The notes: generated from the sequence alone by a model not told the origin. Positions 8,483-17,484 are shown, numbered from the stretch's first letter. The stretch is DNA of 64,000 nucleotides from Moraxella macacae 0408225 (GCF_000320365.1 NZ_ANIN01000002.1:124001-188000), one strand, 5' to 3'. Translations and numbers: made by a program.

Positions 8483-8980
8483 ATGACAGTGATTGAACTT
8501 CCAGATATGCAAAAACCTGCAGGCGACAGCAAAGAGTATCGGCTAAAATTTAATGACAATAGCGAGCGTACTGTGTATGCAACCAGTAATGAATTGCCGT
8601 ATCCTGATGGAAAATTGATTGTTTCGCGTGTGGATTTAGATGGTGTGATTACGCATGCCAATGATGCGTTCGTGGATATTAGTGGTTATACACGCGATGA
8701 ATTGATCGGAAAACCGCACCATATTTTGCGTCACCCAGAAATGCCAAAATGGGCGTTTAAAGACTTGTGGGAGACGGTAAAATCAGGCAAAAAATGGCAT
8801 GGCTATGTAAAAAATTTGTGCAAAGATGGCAGTTATTACTGGGTGTATGCAACCGCTGTACCAAACGTGCGTCGTGGTGAAACTGTGGGTTATACCTCGG
8901 TGCGTCGCAAACCATCGCGTAGCAAAATTGCTGAAACAGAACAACTGTACGCCAAAATGCTACAGGAGGAGCAGGCATGA
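8483..8980 (+). CDS. stand-alone PAS-domain sensor protein, Aer type
   Basis: This 165-aa protein is essentially one PAS domain (about residues 45-150). It closely follows the aerotaxis-receptor PAS pattern: ITHANDAFVDISGYTRDELIGKPHHILRHPEMPKWAFKDLW, then GYVKNLCKDGSYYWVYAT. In Aer this domain holds FAD and senses redox or oxygen. Here there is no HAMP, chemotaxis or kinase domain attached, so it must signal by binding a partner. The ATG at 8483 has AAGGA about 8 bases upstream. Its stop overlaps the next start (ATGA at 8977-8980), meaning close translational coupling with the PhnD-like protein. Cofactor binding is inferred from family resemblance. Confidence 0.85.
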   Translation: MTVIELPDMQKPAGDSKEYRLKFNDNSERTVYATSNELPYPDGKLIVSRVDLDGVITHANDAFVDISGYTRDELIGKPHHILRHPEMPKWAFKDLWETVKSGKKWHGYVKNLCKDGSYYWVYATAVPNVRRGETVGYTSVRRKPSRSKIAETEQLYAKMLQEEQA

Positions 8981-9723
8981 AATTGAACTTATTAATTGCT
9001 CTGGATTTTGCCCCAGAGCGTTTTGCAGGTTGGCATATGCTTAACACTTTGTTACAAAAGCGTGCAGGCATTCATATGCACCTACTAACCCCTGCCAATC
9101 ACCAAGAACAAACGCAAATGATTGACGAAGGTGATGTGGATATTATTTATGCCAATCCATTTGATGCGGCTCATTTGATTCGCGAAAAAGGCTACCGTGC
9201 CGTTGCTCGTCCCAAAAACAAAGCCAATGAAATGGTAATTGCCACTAAAGCTGAAGGTGCATTTAAGCAACTTGATGAACTAAAAAAAGGCTGTAAAGTT
9301 GCGATGGCGGACAATCGCGATGTTAAATTAATTGGCTTGCGTTTGCTAGAAGCGGTGGATTTGGCAGAAAATGACATTGAATGGAATATTACCGAAAACT
9401 ACCAAGCGGCTGCTCGCGAGGTGATTAAAGGCAATGCCGATGTTGGTTTTTTCTTATCAGAGGTGTATCACAGCTTGTCGCGCTTAACCTTGTCGCAACT
9501 GCATATTTTGATCGAAAGTGATTTAAGTGATATTACTCATGTTGTGCTTGTCAATGAAAAAATGACAGGCAATCAAGAGGCCTTGCAAGCATTAATGGGA
9601 TTGACCGCAGATACTGAAGGGCAGGAAGTGTTGGCAGAGCTTGGTATAACCGCAGGTTTTGAGCCAATGACCGAAGAAGACGGTGAGTTTATGATTGATT
9701 TAATGGACACGTTGCTGGACTGA
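8977..9723 (+). CDS. cytosolic PhnD-like periplasmic-binding-fold protein
   Basis: The 248-aa product has the fold pattern of PhnD-type (phosphate/phosphonate) substrate-binding proteins. These include NLLIALDFAPERFAGW near the start, a DVDIIYANPFDAAHLIREKGY segment where such proteins contact ligand, and NADVGFFLSEVY in the second lobe. It has no signal peptide, so it would stay in the cytoplasm and act as a ligand sensor rather than a transport component. It overlaps the upstream PAS gene by four bases and has a strong AGGAGG ribosome site inside that gene. No ABC permease or ATPase accompanies it. Ligand unknown. Confidence 0.78.
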   Translation: MKLNLLIALDFAPERFAGWHMLNTLLQKRAGIHMHLLTPANHQEQTQMIDEGDVDIIYANPFDAAHLIREKGYRAVARPKNKANEMVIATKAEGAFKQLDELKKGCKVAMADNRDVKLIGLRLLEAVDLAENDIEWNITENYQAAAREVIKGNADVGFFLSEVYHSLSRLTLSQLHILIESDLSDITHVVLVNEKMTGNQEALQALMGLTADTEGQEVLAELGITAGFEPMTEEDGEFMIDLMDTLLD

Positions 9724-9790
9724 TGTTGTATTAATGCAGTTGGATTGATCCAATTTGTTGATTTGTTAATTTTAAACAAAAATCCATTAA

Positions 9791-9825
9791 AGCGTCATTT
9801 ATCAGGCATGAATGACGCTTTTTTA
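9791..9825 (+). terminator. terminator of the roadblock-PAS-PhnD-like operon
   Basis: A perfect 9-bp stem (agcgtcatt 9791-9799 with aatgacgct 9811-9819), 11-base loop and a T run. Confidence 0.9.
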
Positions 9826-10010
9826 TGACAAAATGTTTAGTTGCACTAAAGTTATGCTAAAATAGCACAATTTTACCCTGATTATTTATTACTCTGATTG
9901 TTTAAGGTGTGATAAATTGGCAACATGCCTTAAGCGTTGCATTTTTGTTATCCATAAATTTTGTTTTTGTAAATTTTTTTATAAGTTTTTGTTATTCATA
10001 AGGAATTTGT

Positions 10011-10676
10011 ATGTATTCATTGTCGGCACATAGCCGTAAAAAACACAACAAGCATTGGATAAACTACCGTTTTTATAGCCGTCAAATCATCAGTCAACCG
10101 ATGAATATGGATTTGCATACCAGTCGCGTTATGACGGCAATGGAGCTTGATGAAAAAGAGCCGCTACAGGGTGCGTTGACCGATATGTTTTTTGGTTGTT
10201 GGTATGATGTGCCTTATTTTGGTGAACGCATGTTGTCTCAAGTCAAAGAAAAACTCAATCCAAAAGTAATCGAAGGTTATGAAGAGTGTATTAATAATAA
10301 AAAATATATTTTAGAAAGCAGTGTGCTTGCGACGCGTTGGAGCGTGTTGGTTTCGCCGTCTATGTCGGTATTTGACAACCAAATGTTTGTATCGCCTGAT
10401 GATTCGCGTTCTGTGGCTGCCATCACCATTTCGGCGTTGCTTGATGCGTTAGAAGATTATGAAGATGACCCTGAAGAAGTTGGGGCGGAAATTGTTGCAA
10501 TTGAAGAAGAGTTTTTTAAGCATTGCTTAACAACCGACGATCGGTTGGCGTTTACCATTGTGTGGTGGGAATTGTCTAAAAGCAAATGGCAGTTTAGTGA
10601 GCATTGGACAAAAACGCGTCATGCTTTTGAGGAAAAAATGCGCCAAAAAAATGATAATAAAGAAACAAAAAATTGA
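10011..10676 (+). CDS. protein of unknown function in the GTPase module, 221 aa
   Basis: I do not recognise the family. The N-terminal 30 residues are basic with many His/Lys/Arg; the rest is acidic and probably helical, with an unusually acidic stretch (DALEDYEDDPEEVGAE, about residues 143-158). There is no signal peptide and no membrane helix. AAGGA lies 8 bases before the ATG. The gene follows the terminator at 9791-9825 and precedes, in the same direction, the pseudo-receiver and GTPase genes, which suggests a role in the same module. That link is by position only. Confidence 0.75.
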   Translation: MYSLSAHSRKKHNKHWINYRFYSRQIISQPMNMDLHTSRVMTAMELDEKEPLQGALTDMFFGCWYDVPYFGERMLSQVKEKLNPKVIEGYEECINNKKYILESSVLATRWSVLVSPSMSVFDNQMFVSPDDSRSVAAITISALLDALEDYEDDPEEVGAEIVAIEEEFFKHCLTTDDRLAFTIVWWELSKSKWQFSEHWTKTRHAFEEKMRQKNDNKETKN

Positions 10677-10759
10677 TGAAGCGTAAGTGTCAAAAACGTA
10701 AATATGTGCTGATTTTGATATGAATTTGATTGTTTATGGGTTGTTTATGGGGAGTAAAA

Positions 10760-12097
10760 ATGCCAAATACGCCAAGTTTATTGTTGATTGGGTTTACCGA
10801 AACCAATGCCAATGTTATTCAAATTTTTTTGGAAATGACGTTTAAAAACATTCAGGTTAATCGGATTATCCGTAACTTGGGGCAAACCACATTTGAGTTG
10901 CCAACCTTGAGTGATAAAGAGCAACAAAGCGATGTTTTTATCATTGATTTTGAGGGCGTGGGGCTTGATTTGGTTGACAACAAACCGCCAAAAAAGTTAA
11001 AAAGTTATACCAATAACAAGCCGATTTTGTTTATCACGCGTCAAAACGAGATTTTGCTTGATACATTTGCCAACTATGAATTTTTGACCATACCTTACAC
11101 GCGTCAGCAAATGACAGATTGTATCAAAGTTATGCTTGATTTGCCAAAATTTGCACCAACAAATCACGACATTAATAACGATAGCGCAAATATAAAAAAC
11201 GTAAAAAACGTAAAAAATGCGTTAAATATATTGCCAAAAAACCCAAACAAAGCAGTGCAAGATTTGATCAACGAATCGTTTGCAGGGACAAAAATTGCCA
11301 ATTCTCGCTCATTCACAAACTCCAATTTATCAACAACTCAAAAATCACCAAACCTTAATAATAGCCTAAGCAAAACAAGTGGCAATGTCGATGAAATTAA
11401 TCAAGTATTTGCACTGTTGTCGGATATTTTCACTGATATCGCTGAACGCCCATTGTTTAGTTTTGCTAAAAAATTGCAGTCGCTTACCGAATTTAGCAGA
11501 GTAACGATTAACGGCTATCAGATGTATATCAATCCGATTGACAAAAGTGTGATTAGCGATAATTTAGAGCGTATTGGCGATGGTTTTGTCGTGGGGATTG
11601 GTTTAAAAGAAGAAAATTTGCTGTTTCAAGTGCTAGATATCAATCATTTTCGGCAAAGAACAGCCAATTTACTGGAGCTGGGGGCAAAGCAATACAGTCT
11701 AACTCAGGTGATTTGGTTTATTGGATTAGAGCTTATGCAAGTGCGTCGCAATAATTATGGCGAAAGTCATTGCTTGCAAATTCAAGCAACATTTATGCCA
11801 AATTTTGCAGGTATCAATTTTGTGCCAAATTATGTTGTGCCCTTGATCGCAAGCTGTTTGGGGCGTCCGCGTACATTGTTGGATTTTAACACATTATTTC
11901 CACAACTAACCAATGCACAAGTTAACCAAGTGTTGTTATTGCTTATTATGTCAAATGCGGTAAATAATGAAGTTTTGCTAAACAGTTACAATAAATCTAC
12001 GCAAAATACTTCACAAAATTTGGTTAAAGCAGTTGACAATCCGATCAATACAGGCATTCAAAAAGCCAATAAAACAGGATTTTGGCCAGATTGTTAA
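10760..12097 (+). CDS. pseudo-receiver-like protein with unknown C-terminal domain
   Basis: The 445-aa protein looks like two domains joined by an Asn/Ser/Lys-rich linker (about 140-215). The first 130 residues resemble a CheY-type receiver in strand-helix order: LLLIGFTETNANVI, then FIIDFEG where the phospho-Asp would be, KPILFITRQ at the Ser/Thr position and LTIPYTRQQM where the usual Lys-Pro should be. The invariant Lys is not evident, so phosphorylation may be lost. The C-terminal 230 residues match nothing I know; the last part could be a winged-helix-like segment. The TTG at 10730 is less likely than the ATG at 10760, which is preceded by GGGGAG. Receiver assignment is inference. Confidence 0.62.
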   Translation: MPNTPSLLLIGFTETNANVIQIFLEMTFKNIQVNRIIRNLGQTTFELPTLSDKEQQSDVFIIDFEGVGLDLVDNKPPKKLKSYTNNKPILFITRQNEILLDTFANYEFLTIPYTRQQMTDCIKVMLDLPKFAPTNHDINNDSANIKNVKNVKNALNILPKNPNKAVQDLINESFAGTKIANSRSFTNSNLSTTQKSPNLNNSLSKTSGNVDEINQVFALLSDIFTDIAERPLFSFAKKLQSLTEFSRVTINGYQMYINPIDKSVISDNLERIGDGFVVGIGLKEENLLFQVLDINHFRQRTANLLELGAKQYSLTQVIWFIGLELMQVRRNNYGESHCLQIQATFMPNFAGINFVPNYVVPLIASCLGRPRTLLDFNTLFPQLTNAQVNQVLLLLIMSNAVNNEVLLNSYNKSTQNTSQNLVKAVDNPINTGIQKANKTGFWPDC

Positions 12098-12177
12098 ACC
12101 GTTTGGGCGTGGCATAAAATTGATTGCTTGCTAAATTGTTCTTAAAACGATATTATGAATGCAATATACATTTTTTT

Positions 12178-12222
12178 TTGCTAAAACTAAATTGCTAAAA
12201 CTAAAATTGCTAAAAACTAAAA
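12178..12222. repeat. 14/15/16-bp tandem repeat upstream of the GTPase gene
   Basis: ttgctaaaactaaa, ttgctaaaactaaaa and ttgctaaaaactaaaa follow one another (12178, 12192, 12207), each one base longer than the last. The array ends 14 bases before the GTPase start codon. Confidence 0.9.
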
Positions 12223-12235
12223 TTAGAGTAAATCC

Positions 12236-12772
12236 ATGTTAACATCACAAACTGATATTTATAAAATTATTTTTGCAGGACCTGTTGGAGCAGGCAAAAC
12301 CCAAGCGATTAAATCCTTGTCTGATAAAGAAGTGGTTACTACCGAAGAAAGTGCCAGTGATGACGTCAAATTGATGAAAAAAACCACCACAGTGGCAATG
12401 GATTATGGCATTATGAAATTACCAACCGGTGAACAGGTGCGATTGTACGGCACACCTGGGCAAAAACGTTTTGATTTTATGTGGGAAATTTTAAGCGAAA
12501 ATGCGTTGGGTTTGGTGCTATTAATCAATGCCGAAAATCCTGATCCTGTGCAAGATATGAAAGATTATATGGCAAGTTTTTTGCCCTTAATTCATAGCAG
12601 TGCGTTGATTGTTGGTATTACTCATGCGCAAAATATGCCGTGGGATTTACACCAAAGGCTGTCTGATGAATTGATAAAAATGAACATTCCGGCCAATGTG
12701 ATGGTGGTTGATGCCAGAGATAAAGCCCAAATGGCACAGTTAATTAGCGTGTTGGTTTATGCAATTTTGTGA
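12236..12772 (+). CDS. small Ras-like GTPase (MglA/CvnD-related, COG2229 type)
   Basis: A 178-aa single-domain GTPase. Visible motifs are the P-loop GPVGAGKT (residues 15-22), a candidate switch I threonine in KTTTVAMDYG (about 49-58) and G3 with switch II in YGTPGQKRFDFMW (71-83). The TPGQ form is shared with MglA and the CvnD GTPases of Streptomyces conservons. The G4 position reads VGITHAQNM rather than NKxD; a TH.x variant is characteristic of this predicted GTPase group, but the guanine-contacting Asp is replaced here. The likely regulator is the roadblock protein at 7993. The ribosome site is weak and the leader holds a tandem repeat. Confidence 0.9.
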   Translation: MLTSQTDIYKIIFAGPVGAGKTQAIKSLSDKEVVTTEESASDDVKLMKKTTTVAMDYGIMKLPTGEQVRLYGTPGQKRFDFMWEILSENALGLVLLINAENPDPVQDMKDYMASFLPLIHSSALIVGITHAQNMPWDLHQRLSDELIKMNIPANVMVVDARDKAQMAQLISVLVYAIL

Positions 12773-12890
12773 TGTTTTGCCAAACTGACTAATAAATTCA
12801 CTACCTTTTATCGTAACAAACTTTTTATTTTGCGAAAATTACGCTAAAATTAGCCAATTTTTTATAAATCAAACAAAAAAGGACAACTTT

Positions 12891-13568
12891 ATGGCAACGA
12901 TCAACGAACCGATTGTTAATCATGTGATTTTAACCCCTGATGGTGTGTTGCATGGTTTTTCACAAGTGAATCCATCGGAACAACAACTTGCTTTGCAAGC
13001 CATGCTCTCACCTGAACAAACGATGACTGCTCATGAATGGAGCGAGCGTTATAGCGAAACCTGGCTTGATATGTTTATTGAAGAAGGGTGGGTGGAGGTT
13101 GTGGATAAAGCCATTGTTGCTCCACGCGTTCAGTTAGATGATTTTTTGCGTTATGTGTCAGCGAGTTTGTCCAGTTCGCGCCGTGTGGCAATTGGTTCCG
13201 ATGAGGGTTTTTGTTTGGCAAAAATGGGCTTTACGCAACAAGAAGCCGATACATTGTGTGTGGCGGCGGCTGATTTTTTTGGCTTTTTACAACGTCAACA
13301 ACAACGCGGTTGGGCGATTCATGGTCAAGCGGTGTCATTTTTCTCAACCATTGACATGCTAATGCCAAACACAAGTTTTATTTTTCTGTGGATTAACAAC
13401 CAAGGCTACTGGCTGATTATTGAAGATGAACCGCTGTTAAATAACCGTGCGTTTGTTGAGTTGGTTTGGGGTATTAAAGCCACAGGCGAGCGGTTTGAGT
13501 TGCGTGCTGAACGTGCTTTGCAAGAAGAGCAAGGGCGCGAACAGGCAGAAAGCGAAGCTCAAAAATAA
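12891..13568 (+). CDS. unknown protein, possibly a divergent roadblock-like domain
   Basis: The 225-aa protein closes the rightward series. Residues 1-80 form an unrecognised alpha/beta region. Residues about 85-200 follow the order of a roadblock/longin fold: RRVAIGSDEGFCLAKMG resembles the DG turn, then a long helix (ADTLCVAAADFFGFLQR), two strands (NTSFIFLWINNQGYWLIIED) and a last helix. The final 25 residues are Glu/Gln/Arg-rich and helical. AAGGA lies 8 bases before the ATG, and an AT-rich gap of 118 bases separates it from the GTPase. The domain call is my inference from pattern only; a partner role for the GTPase follows from it and from position. Confidence 0.6.
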   Translation: MATINEPIVNHVILTPDGVLHGFSQVNPSEQQLALQAMLSPEQTMTAHEWSERYSETWLDMFIEEGWVEVVDKAIVAPRVQLDDFLRYVSASLSSSRRVAIGSDEGFCLAKMGFTQQEADTLCVAAADFFGFLQRQQQRGWAIHGQAVSFFSTIDMLMPNTSFIFLWINNQGYWLIIEDEPLLNNRAFVELVWGIKATGERFELRAERALQEEQGREQAESEAQK

Positions 13569-13674
13569 GCCAATATACCAAATCTTTAACCTTTAATCTT
13601 TTAAATTAACCAACTCTTAAATTTACGGTTTAAGGGTTTGGCTATGCTGTTATGACGAGGTTATGACGATGCTG

Positions 13675-14442
13675 TTAGGCAGTCCAAATTAATGTCAAGT
13701 CATTGATGTTGGTTGCATTATCGCGTATCAGTGCAAAATCAATCAACTTTTGTTTGGCAAGTTCAAGGATAGCGACAAAACTCACCACCACGCCAAGCCG
13801 TCCTTGTGATTTGTCTAAAATCTCCCCAAACTCACTTTTGCCACGGCTTGCCAAAATCTGACTGATGTTTGCCATACGTTCAGCAAGCGGAATTATATCT
13901 GCTTTGATATGGTGCATTTGATAGTCTGGTTTAATTTGCATGTTAATTAAACTGTTGGTTAATAACACAACAGGGTAAGATGGGCTTTTGGTAAGGTTTT
14001 CATCTGGTAGACTGGCAAATGCCAAAAATACATCGCGCTCCAAACGGATAAGCATGTCAATTTTTTTGCTGACTGCTTTAATTTGGGCGTACTCTTCTAA
14101 GCGGCGGATAAGTTGCTTAGTGGGATTTTTTTCGTCATCGGCCAGCTTTGGTGTTGGCAACAGTAGGCTGCTTTTGATGTTGATCAGCGTGCTTGTCATT
14201 AACAAATAATCACCTGCCAACTCAAAATACTGTTCGTCTAATTCGTTGATATAACTCAAATATTGTTCAGTAATTGGCAAAATTGCAGTTGTTGTAATGT
14301 CAAAATTGTTCTTTTTGACAAGGTATAATAAAAAATCCAAAGGCCCTTCAAATTGCTCAAGCCAAACAGCAAACGCTTCTGGCGGAATGTATAAATCGTC
14401 AGGAAGCGATTGGACTGGTGTGGTGAAAATACGAACTTGCAT
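13675..14442 (-). CDS. scpA: segregation and condensation protein A
   Basis: ScpA is the kleisin subunit that bridges SMC ATPases with ScpB in chromosome condensation. The N-terminal region shows the family signature FEGPLDFLLYLVKKNNFDI (about residues 30-48) followed by LPITEQYLSYI and GDYLLMTSTLINIKS. The C-terminal winged-helix part has VVSFVAILELAKQKLI. Its 255 residues suit the family. It is encoded directly downstream of trpS on the minus strand with a 39-bp gap and is likely co-transcribed with it. scpB, usually next to scpA, would lie beyond the stop at 13675 but is not present there, since the next gene is convergent. Confidence 0.94.
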   Translation of the reverse strand: MQVRIFTTPVQSLPDDLYIPPEAFAVWLEQFEGPLDFLLYLVKKNNFDITTTAILPITEQYLSYINELDEQYFELAGDYLLMTSTLINIKSSLLLPTPKLADDEKNPTKQLIRRLEEYAQIKAVSKKIDMLIRLERDVFLAFASLPDENLTKSPSYPVVLLTNSLINMQIKPDYQMHHIKADIIPLAERMANISQILASRGKSEFGEILDKSQGRLGVVVSFVAILELAKQKLIDFALIRDNATNINDLTLIWTA

Positions 14443-14481
14443 GCTTGGTACTGTTATTTGGTGATTGTTTTTATTTCATGA

Positions 14482-15534
14482 TTATTTTAATTTTGCCAAT
14501 GGTTTAATTCCCACGGCTTTTCGTATTTTTGCTAAGCGTTTGCGACTTTCATAGCGAGCTTTATTAGCGCCAAATTGTAAAATTTCTTCCATTTCTTTGG
14601 GGTTTGCCATAAGATCGGCATAACGTTTGCGAAATGGGGCAATTTCATCATTGATTTTGTTAAATAAAATTTCTTTAGCTTCGCCCCAGCCAATGCCTGT
14701 TGCAAAACGTGTGCGAAACTTAGCAATTTCATTTGGAGTGGCAAAGGCTTTATAAATCTCAAAAATCGTACTGTCGTCTGGGTTTTTTGGTTCTTCTGGC
14801 AATTGAGAATTGGTTACAATGCGCATAATTGCTTTTTTTAGGGCTTTTTCGCCATCGATATTTGGATCTTCGCCAAATAACGGAATGGTATTGTGGTATG
14901 ATTTACTCATTTTACGCCCATCAAGCCCTGTCAATAAAGGCGTATCGTCATCAATCATTGCATTTGGCAACACAAATAGCGGATTGTCTTTTGTGCAGTA
15001 TTTAAAATTAAACGTACCTGCGATATCACGTGCCATTTCAATGTGCTGAATTTGATCTTTGCCAACTGGGACGTGCGTGGCGTTAAACATCAAAATATCT
15101 GCAGCCATGAGAACCGGATAACCAAACAATCCCATCGAAATGCCAAAATCTGGATCAAGCCCTGGCGTGGTATTGTTAATATCAACTTGGGCTTTGTAGG
15201 CGTGGGCTCGATTCATCAAGCCCTTGGCACAATTACAGTTTAACACCCAAGCAAGCTCTAAAATTTCAGTAATATCGGATTGACGATAAAAAGTTACACG
15301 TTCAGGATCAAGTCCGCAAGCAAGCCATGTGGCTGTAATGGCTTTGGTGCTGTTATGTACCGCGACTGGATCTTGGCATTTGATAAGGGCATGCAAGTCT
15401 GCCAAAAAGAAAAAAGCCTCATCGTCATTATTTTGGATTGATTGAATAGCAGGGCGGATTGCTCCGACATAATTACCCAAATGTGCAATGCCCGAGGTAG
15501 TAATGCCTGTTAAAATGCGTTTTTTTTCGCTCAT
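14482..15534 (-). CDS. trpS: tryptophan--tRNA ligase
   Basis: A class I aminoacyl-tRNA synthetase that charges tRNA-Trp. The HIGH-equivalent motif appears as [13 protein letters not shown] (about 13-25) and the second ATP-binding motif as [10 protein letters not shown] (about 205-214). The tryptophan-binding segment with [22 protein letters not shown] is also present. The 350-aa length is close to the usual 330-340. AGAGA lies about 8 bases before the ATG at 15534. It heads a likely trpS-scpA transcription unit. Confidence 0.97.
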   Translation of the reverse strand: MSEKKRILTGITTSGIAHLGNYVGAIRPAIQSIQNNDDEAFFFLADLHALIKCQDPVAVHNSTKAITATWLACGLDPERVTFYRQSDITEILELAWVLNCNCAKGLMNRAHAYKAQVDINNTTPGLDPDFGISMGLFGYPVLMAADILMFNATHVPVGKDQIQHIEMARDIAGTFNFKYCTKDNPLFVLPNAMIDDDTPLLTGLDGRKMSKSYHNTIPLFGEDPNIDGEKALKKAIMRIVTNSQLPEEPKNPDDSTIFEIYKAFATPNEIAKFRTRFATGIGWGEAKEILFNKINDEIAPFRKRYADLMANPKEMEEILQFGANKARYESRKRLAKIRKAVGIKPLAKLK

Positions 15535-15678
15535 ACAAGTCTCTTTTGTGGTAAATTCAATTAACGTATTGACAATAAATAGGTGGATTATACCAATTTT
15601 TTGCTGATTTATCGATATTTGATTGTTTGTTGATAACGATTTATTATAAAAAGTTTATAATCTGTTTAATATTTTTGC

Positions 15679-17484
15679 TTAATGTTGTTCTTTTTGGGCT
15701 TCATCAACATCGCTGTCAAACAGTCTTTCTAACTCACGGCTTGCAGATAGGGCGGATTCTATGAGTTTGGCTTCGTTGTCATAAATTGCTTGTTGGCATG
15801 CCAATAATTCTTCATCATATTTGCGAAAAGTTTCAATGCTGTTTGAGGCTTGTGCATCGGAAAAACCCAATATATTAAGCGAGGTTTTTGCCATGTCAAG
15901 CGAGGACAAAAATGTTTCGCGCCAAATGTATTGCACACCAATTTCACGCAAGCGATAATAGTATTGGCGGTCGGTGGCTCTTGCCAAAATGGTGATGTGT
16001 GGGTATTGTCGCAAAATATACTGGGCGGTACTAAGGGCAAGTTCAAGATCGTCAAAAGCAATGACAAATAATTTGGCTTTACCAATGCCTGATGTGCGTA
16101 AAATTTCGGGGTTTTGTGGGTTGCCATAATACACTTGATTGCCAAATTTTCGCACAAAATCAACACGGTGGGCTGATTTTTCAATGGCGGTAAATTCAAT
16201 GTTGTGCATGCTTAACACGCGTCCAACGATTTGTCCAAAACGTCCAAAGCCTGCGATAATCACGCGGTGGTTGTTGTTGGGAATTTGGTCAAATTCACGA
16301 ATTGGCAATTGTTTGGCAAATTTTGGTTCTAATATTTTCTCAAGTAGTAAAAATGCAAACGGCGTTAAAGCCATAGATATGGTAACAATTAAGTTTAAGG
16401 CGGTGTGATGTGGCGTGGTTAATAAGTTTTGAGCGTAGGCTTCGCTAAACAACACAAATGCAAATTCACCGCCTTGAGCCAAAGTTAAACCCAAACGCGT
16501 ACTGTTGGCGGTGGTTTTTTTTAAAAATTTTGCCAAAACGCTTAAGATAAAAAATTTTACCAACATTAAACCAATTGCACTGCCAATAATAAATAACGGC
16601 TGTGCGATCAATAATTTAACATCGGTTAACATGCCAACCGACATAAAAAACAAACCGAGCAACAAACCTTTAAACGGTTCAATGCTGGCCTCCAGTTCAT
16701 GACGATATTCTGAATCAGCAAGCAAAACCCCTGTCAAAAACGCCCCCAATGCCATAGACAAGCCAATTGATTCCATCAATACCGACACGCCAAACACGAT
16801 AAACAATGCCACCGCAGTCAACAATTCATTGGCACCGCTGGCATCAATAAATTTAAAAAACGGACGCACCACATAGCGACTGGCGAGGATTAAGCCTGCA
16901 AAAACACCACCGATTTTGGCAAAATACACCCAGTCATAAGTTTGTGCTTGTACGCCTGACAAAAACGGCAACATAGCAAGCAGTGGAATGACGGCGATGT
17001 CTTGAAATAATAAAATGGTAAATGCTTGCTGTCCGTGGGTGCTGGATAATTGTTGTTTTTCGGTTAATAGTTGTAACACAAAGGCTGTAGATGACAAGGA
17101 CAAACCAAAACCTATGACAAAACTTGTGGACAAACCAAGACCAAAAATTTGCCAAACCAGCATCATTAACGCAAGCCCTGTTAACAAAACTTGCAAACCG
17201 CCCAATACAAAAATTGCATGACGCAACGCCCATAACCGCGATGGTTGTAACTCAAGGCCAATGATAAACAACAACAAAACCACGCCAAATTCAGAAAAAT
17301 GCAACAGGGTTGTTGCATCATTTTCCACCGCAAACCCACTTGGACCTAGCATTAAACCGAGTAATAAATAACCCATAACGGTTGCTATGCCAAAACGTTT
17401 TAGCAGTGGGATAAATATCACCGCCACGCCTAAAAATAGGGTGGCTTTAAGCATTAAATTATCCGTCAAAGACACTAAAAGCAT
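15679..17484 (-). CDS. CPA2 monovalent cation:proton antiporter with TrkA-N domain (KefB/KefC/YbaL type)
   Basis: An inner-membrane K+ or Na+/proton antiporter-like protein, 601 aa. About 12 membrane helices fill residues 10-385, with the family pattern GYLLLGLMLGPSG near the start. A cytosolic Rossmann domain (TrkA-N, about 408-525) begins with VIIAGFGRFGQIVGRVL, the nucleotide-binding GxGxxG site. The C-terminal tail is helical and acidic. In KefB/KefC the domain binds glutathione adducts and gates K+ efflux under electrophile stress, with a KefG/KefF partner; no such partner is adjacent. The start has AAGGGAA nine bases upstream. Exact ion specificity cannot be read from the sequence. Confidence 0.88.
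   Translation of the reverse strand: MLLVSLTDNLMLKATLFLGVAVIFIPLLKRFGIATVMGYLLLGLMLGPSGFAVENDATTLLHFSEFGVVLLLFIIGLELQPSRLWALRHAIFVLGGLQVLLTGLALMMLVWQIFGLGLSTSFVIGFGLSLSSTAFVLQLLTEKQQLSSTHGQQAFTILLFQDIAVIPLLAMLPFLSGVQAQTYDWVYFAKIGGVFAGLILASRYVVRPFFKFIDASGANELLTAVALFIVFGVSVLMESIGLSMALGAFLTGVLLADSEYRHELEASIEPFKGLLLGLFFMSVGMLTDVKLLIAQPLFIIGSAIGLMLVKFFILSVLAKFLKKTTANSTRLGLTLAQGGEFAFVLFSEAYAQNLLTTPHHTALNLIVTISMALTPFAFLLLEKILEPKFAKQLPIREFDQIPNNNHRVIIAGFGRFGQIVGRVLSMHNIEFTAIEKSAHRVDFVRKFGNQVYYGNPQNPEILRTSGIGKAKLFVIAFDDLELALSTAQYILRQYPHITILARATDRQYYYRLREIGVQYIWRETFLSSLDMAKTSLNILGFSDAQASNSIETFRKYDEELLACQQAIYDNEAKLIESALSASRELERLFDSDVDEAQKEQH

Noticed and set aside
15759-16199. Second leftward 146-codon frame inside the antiporter gene
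   Set aside because: Out-of-frame shadow of the TrkA-N domain coding sequence; low-complexity composition and no start signal.
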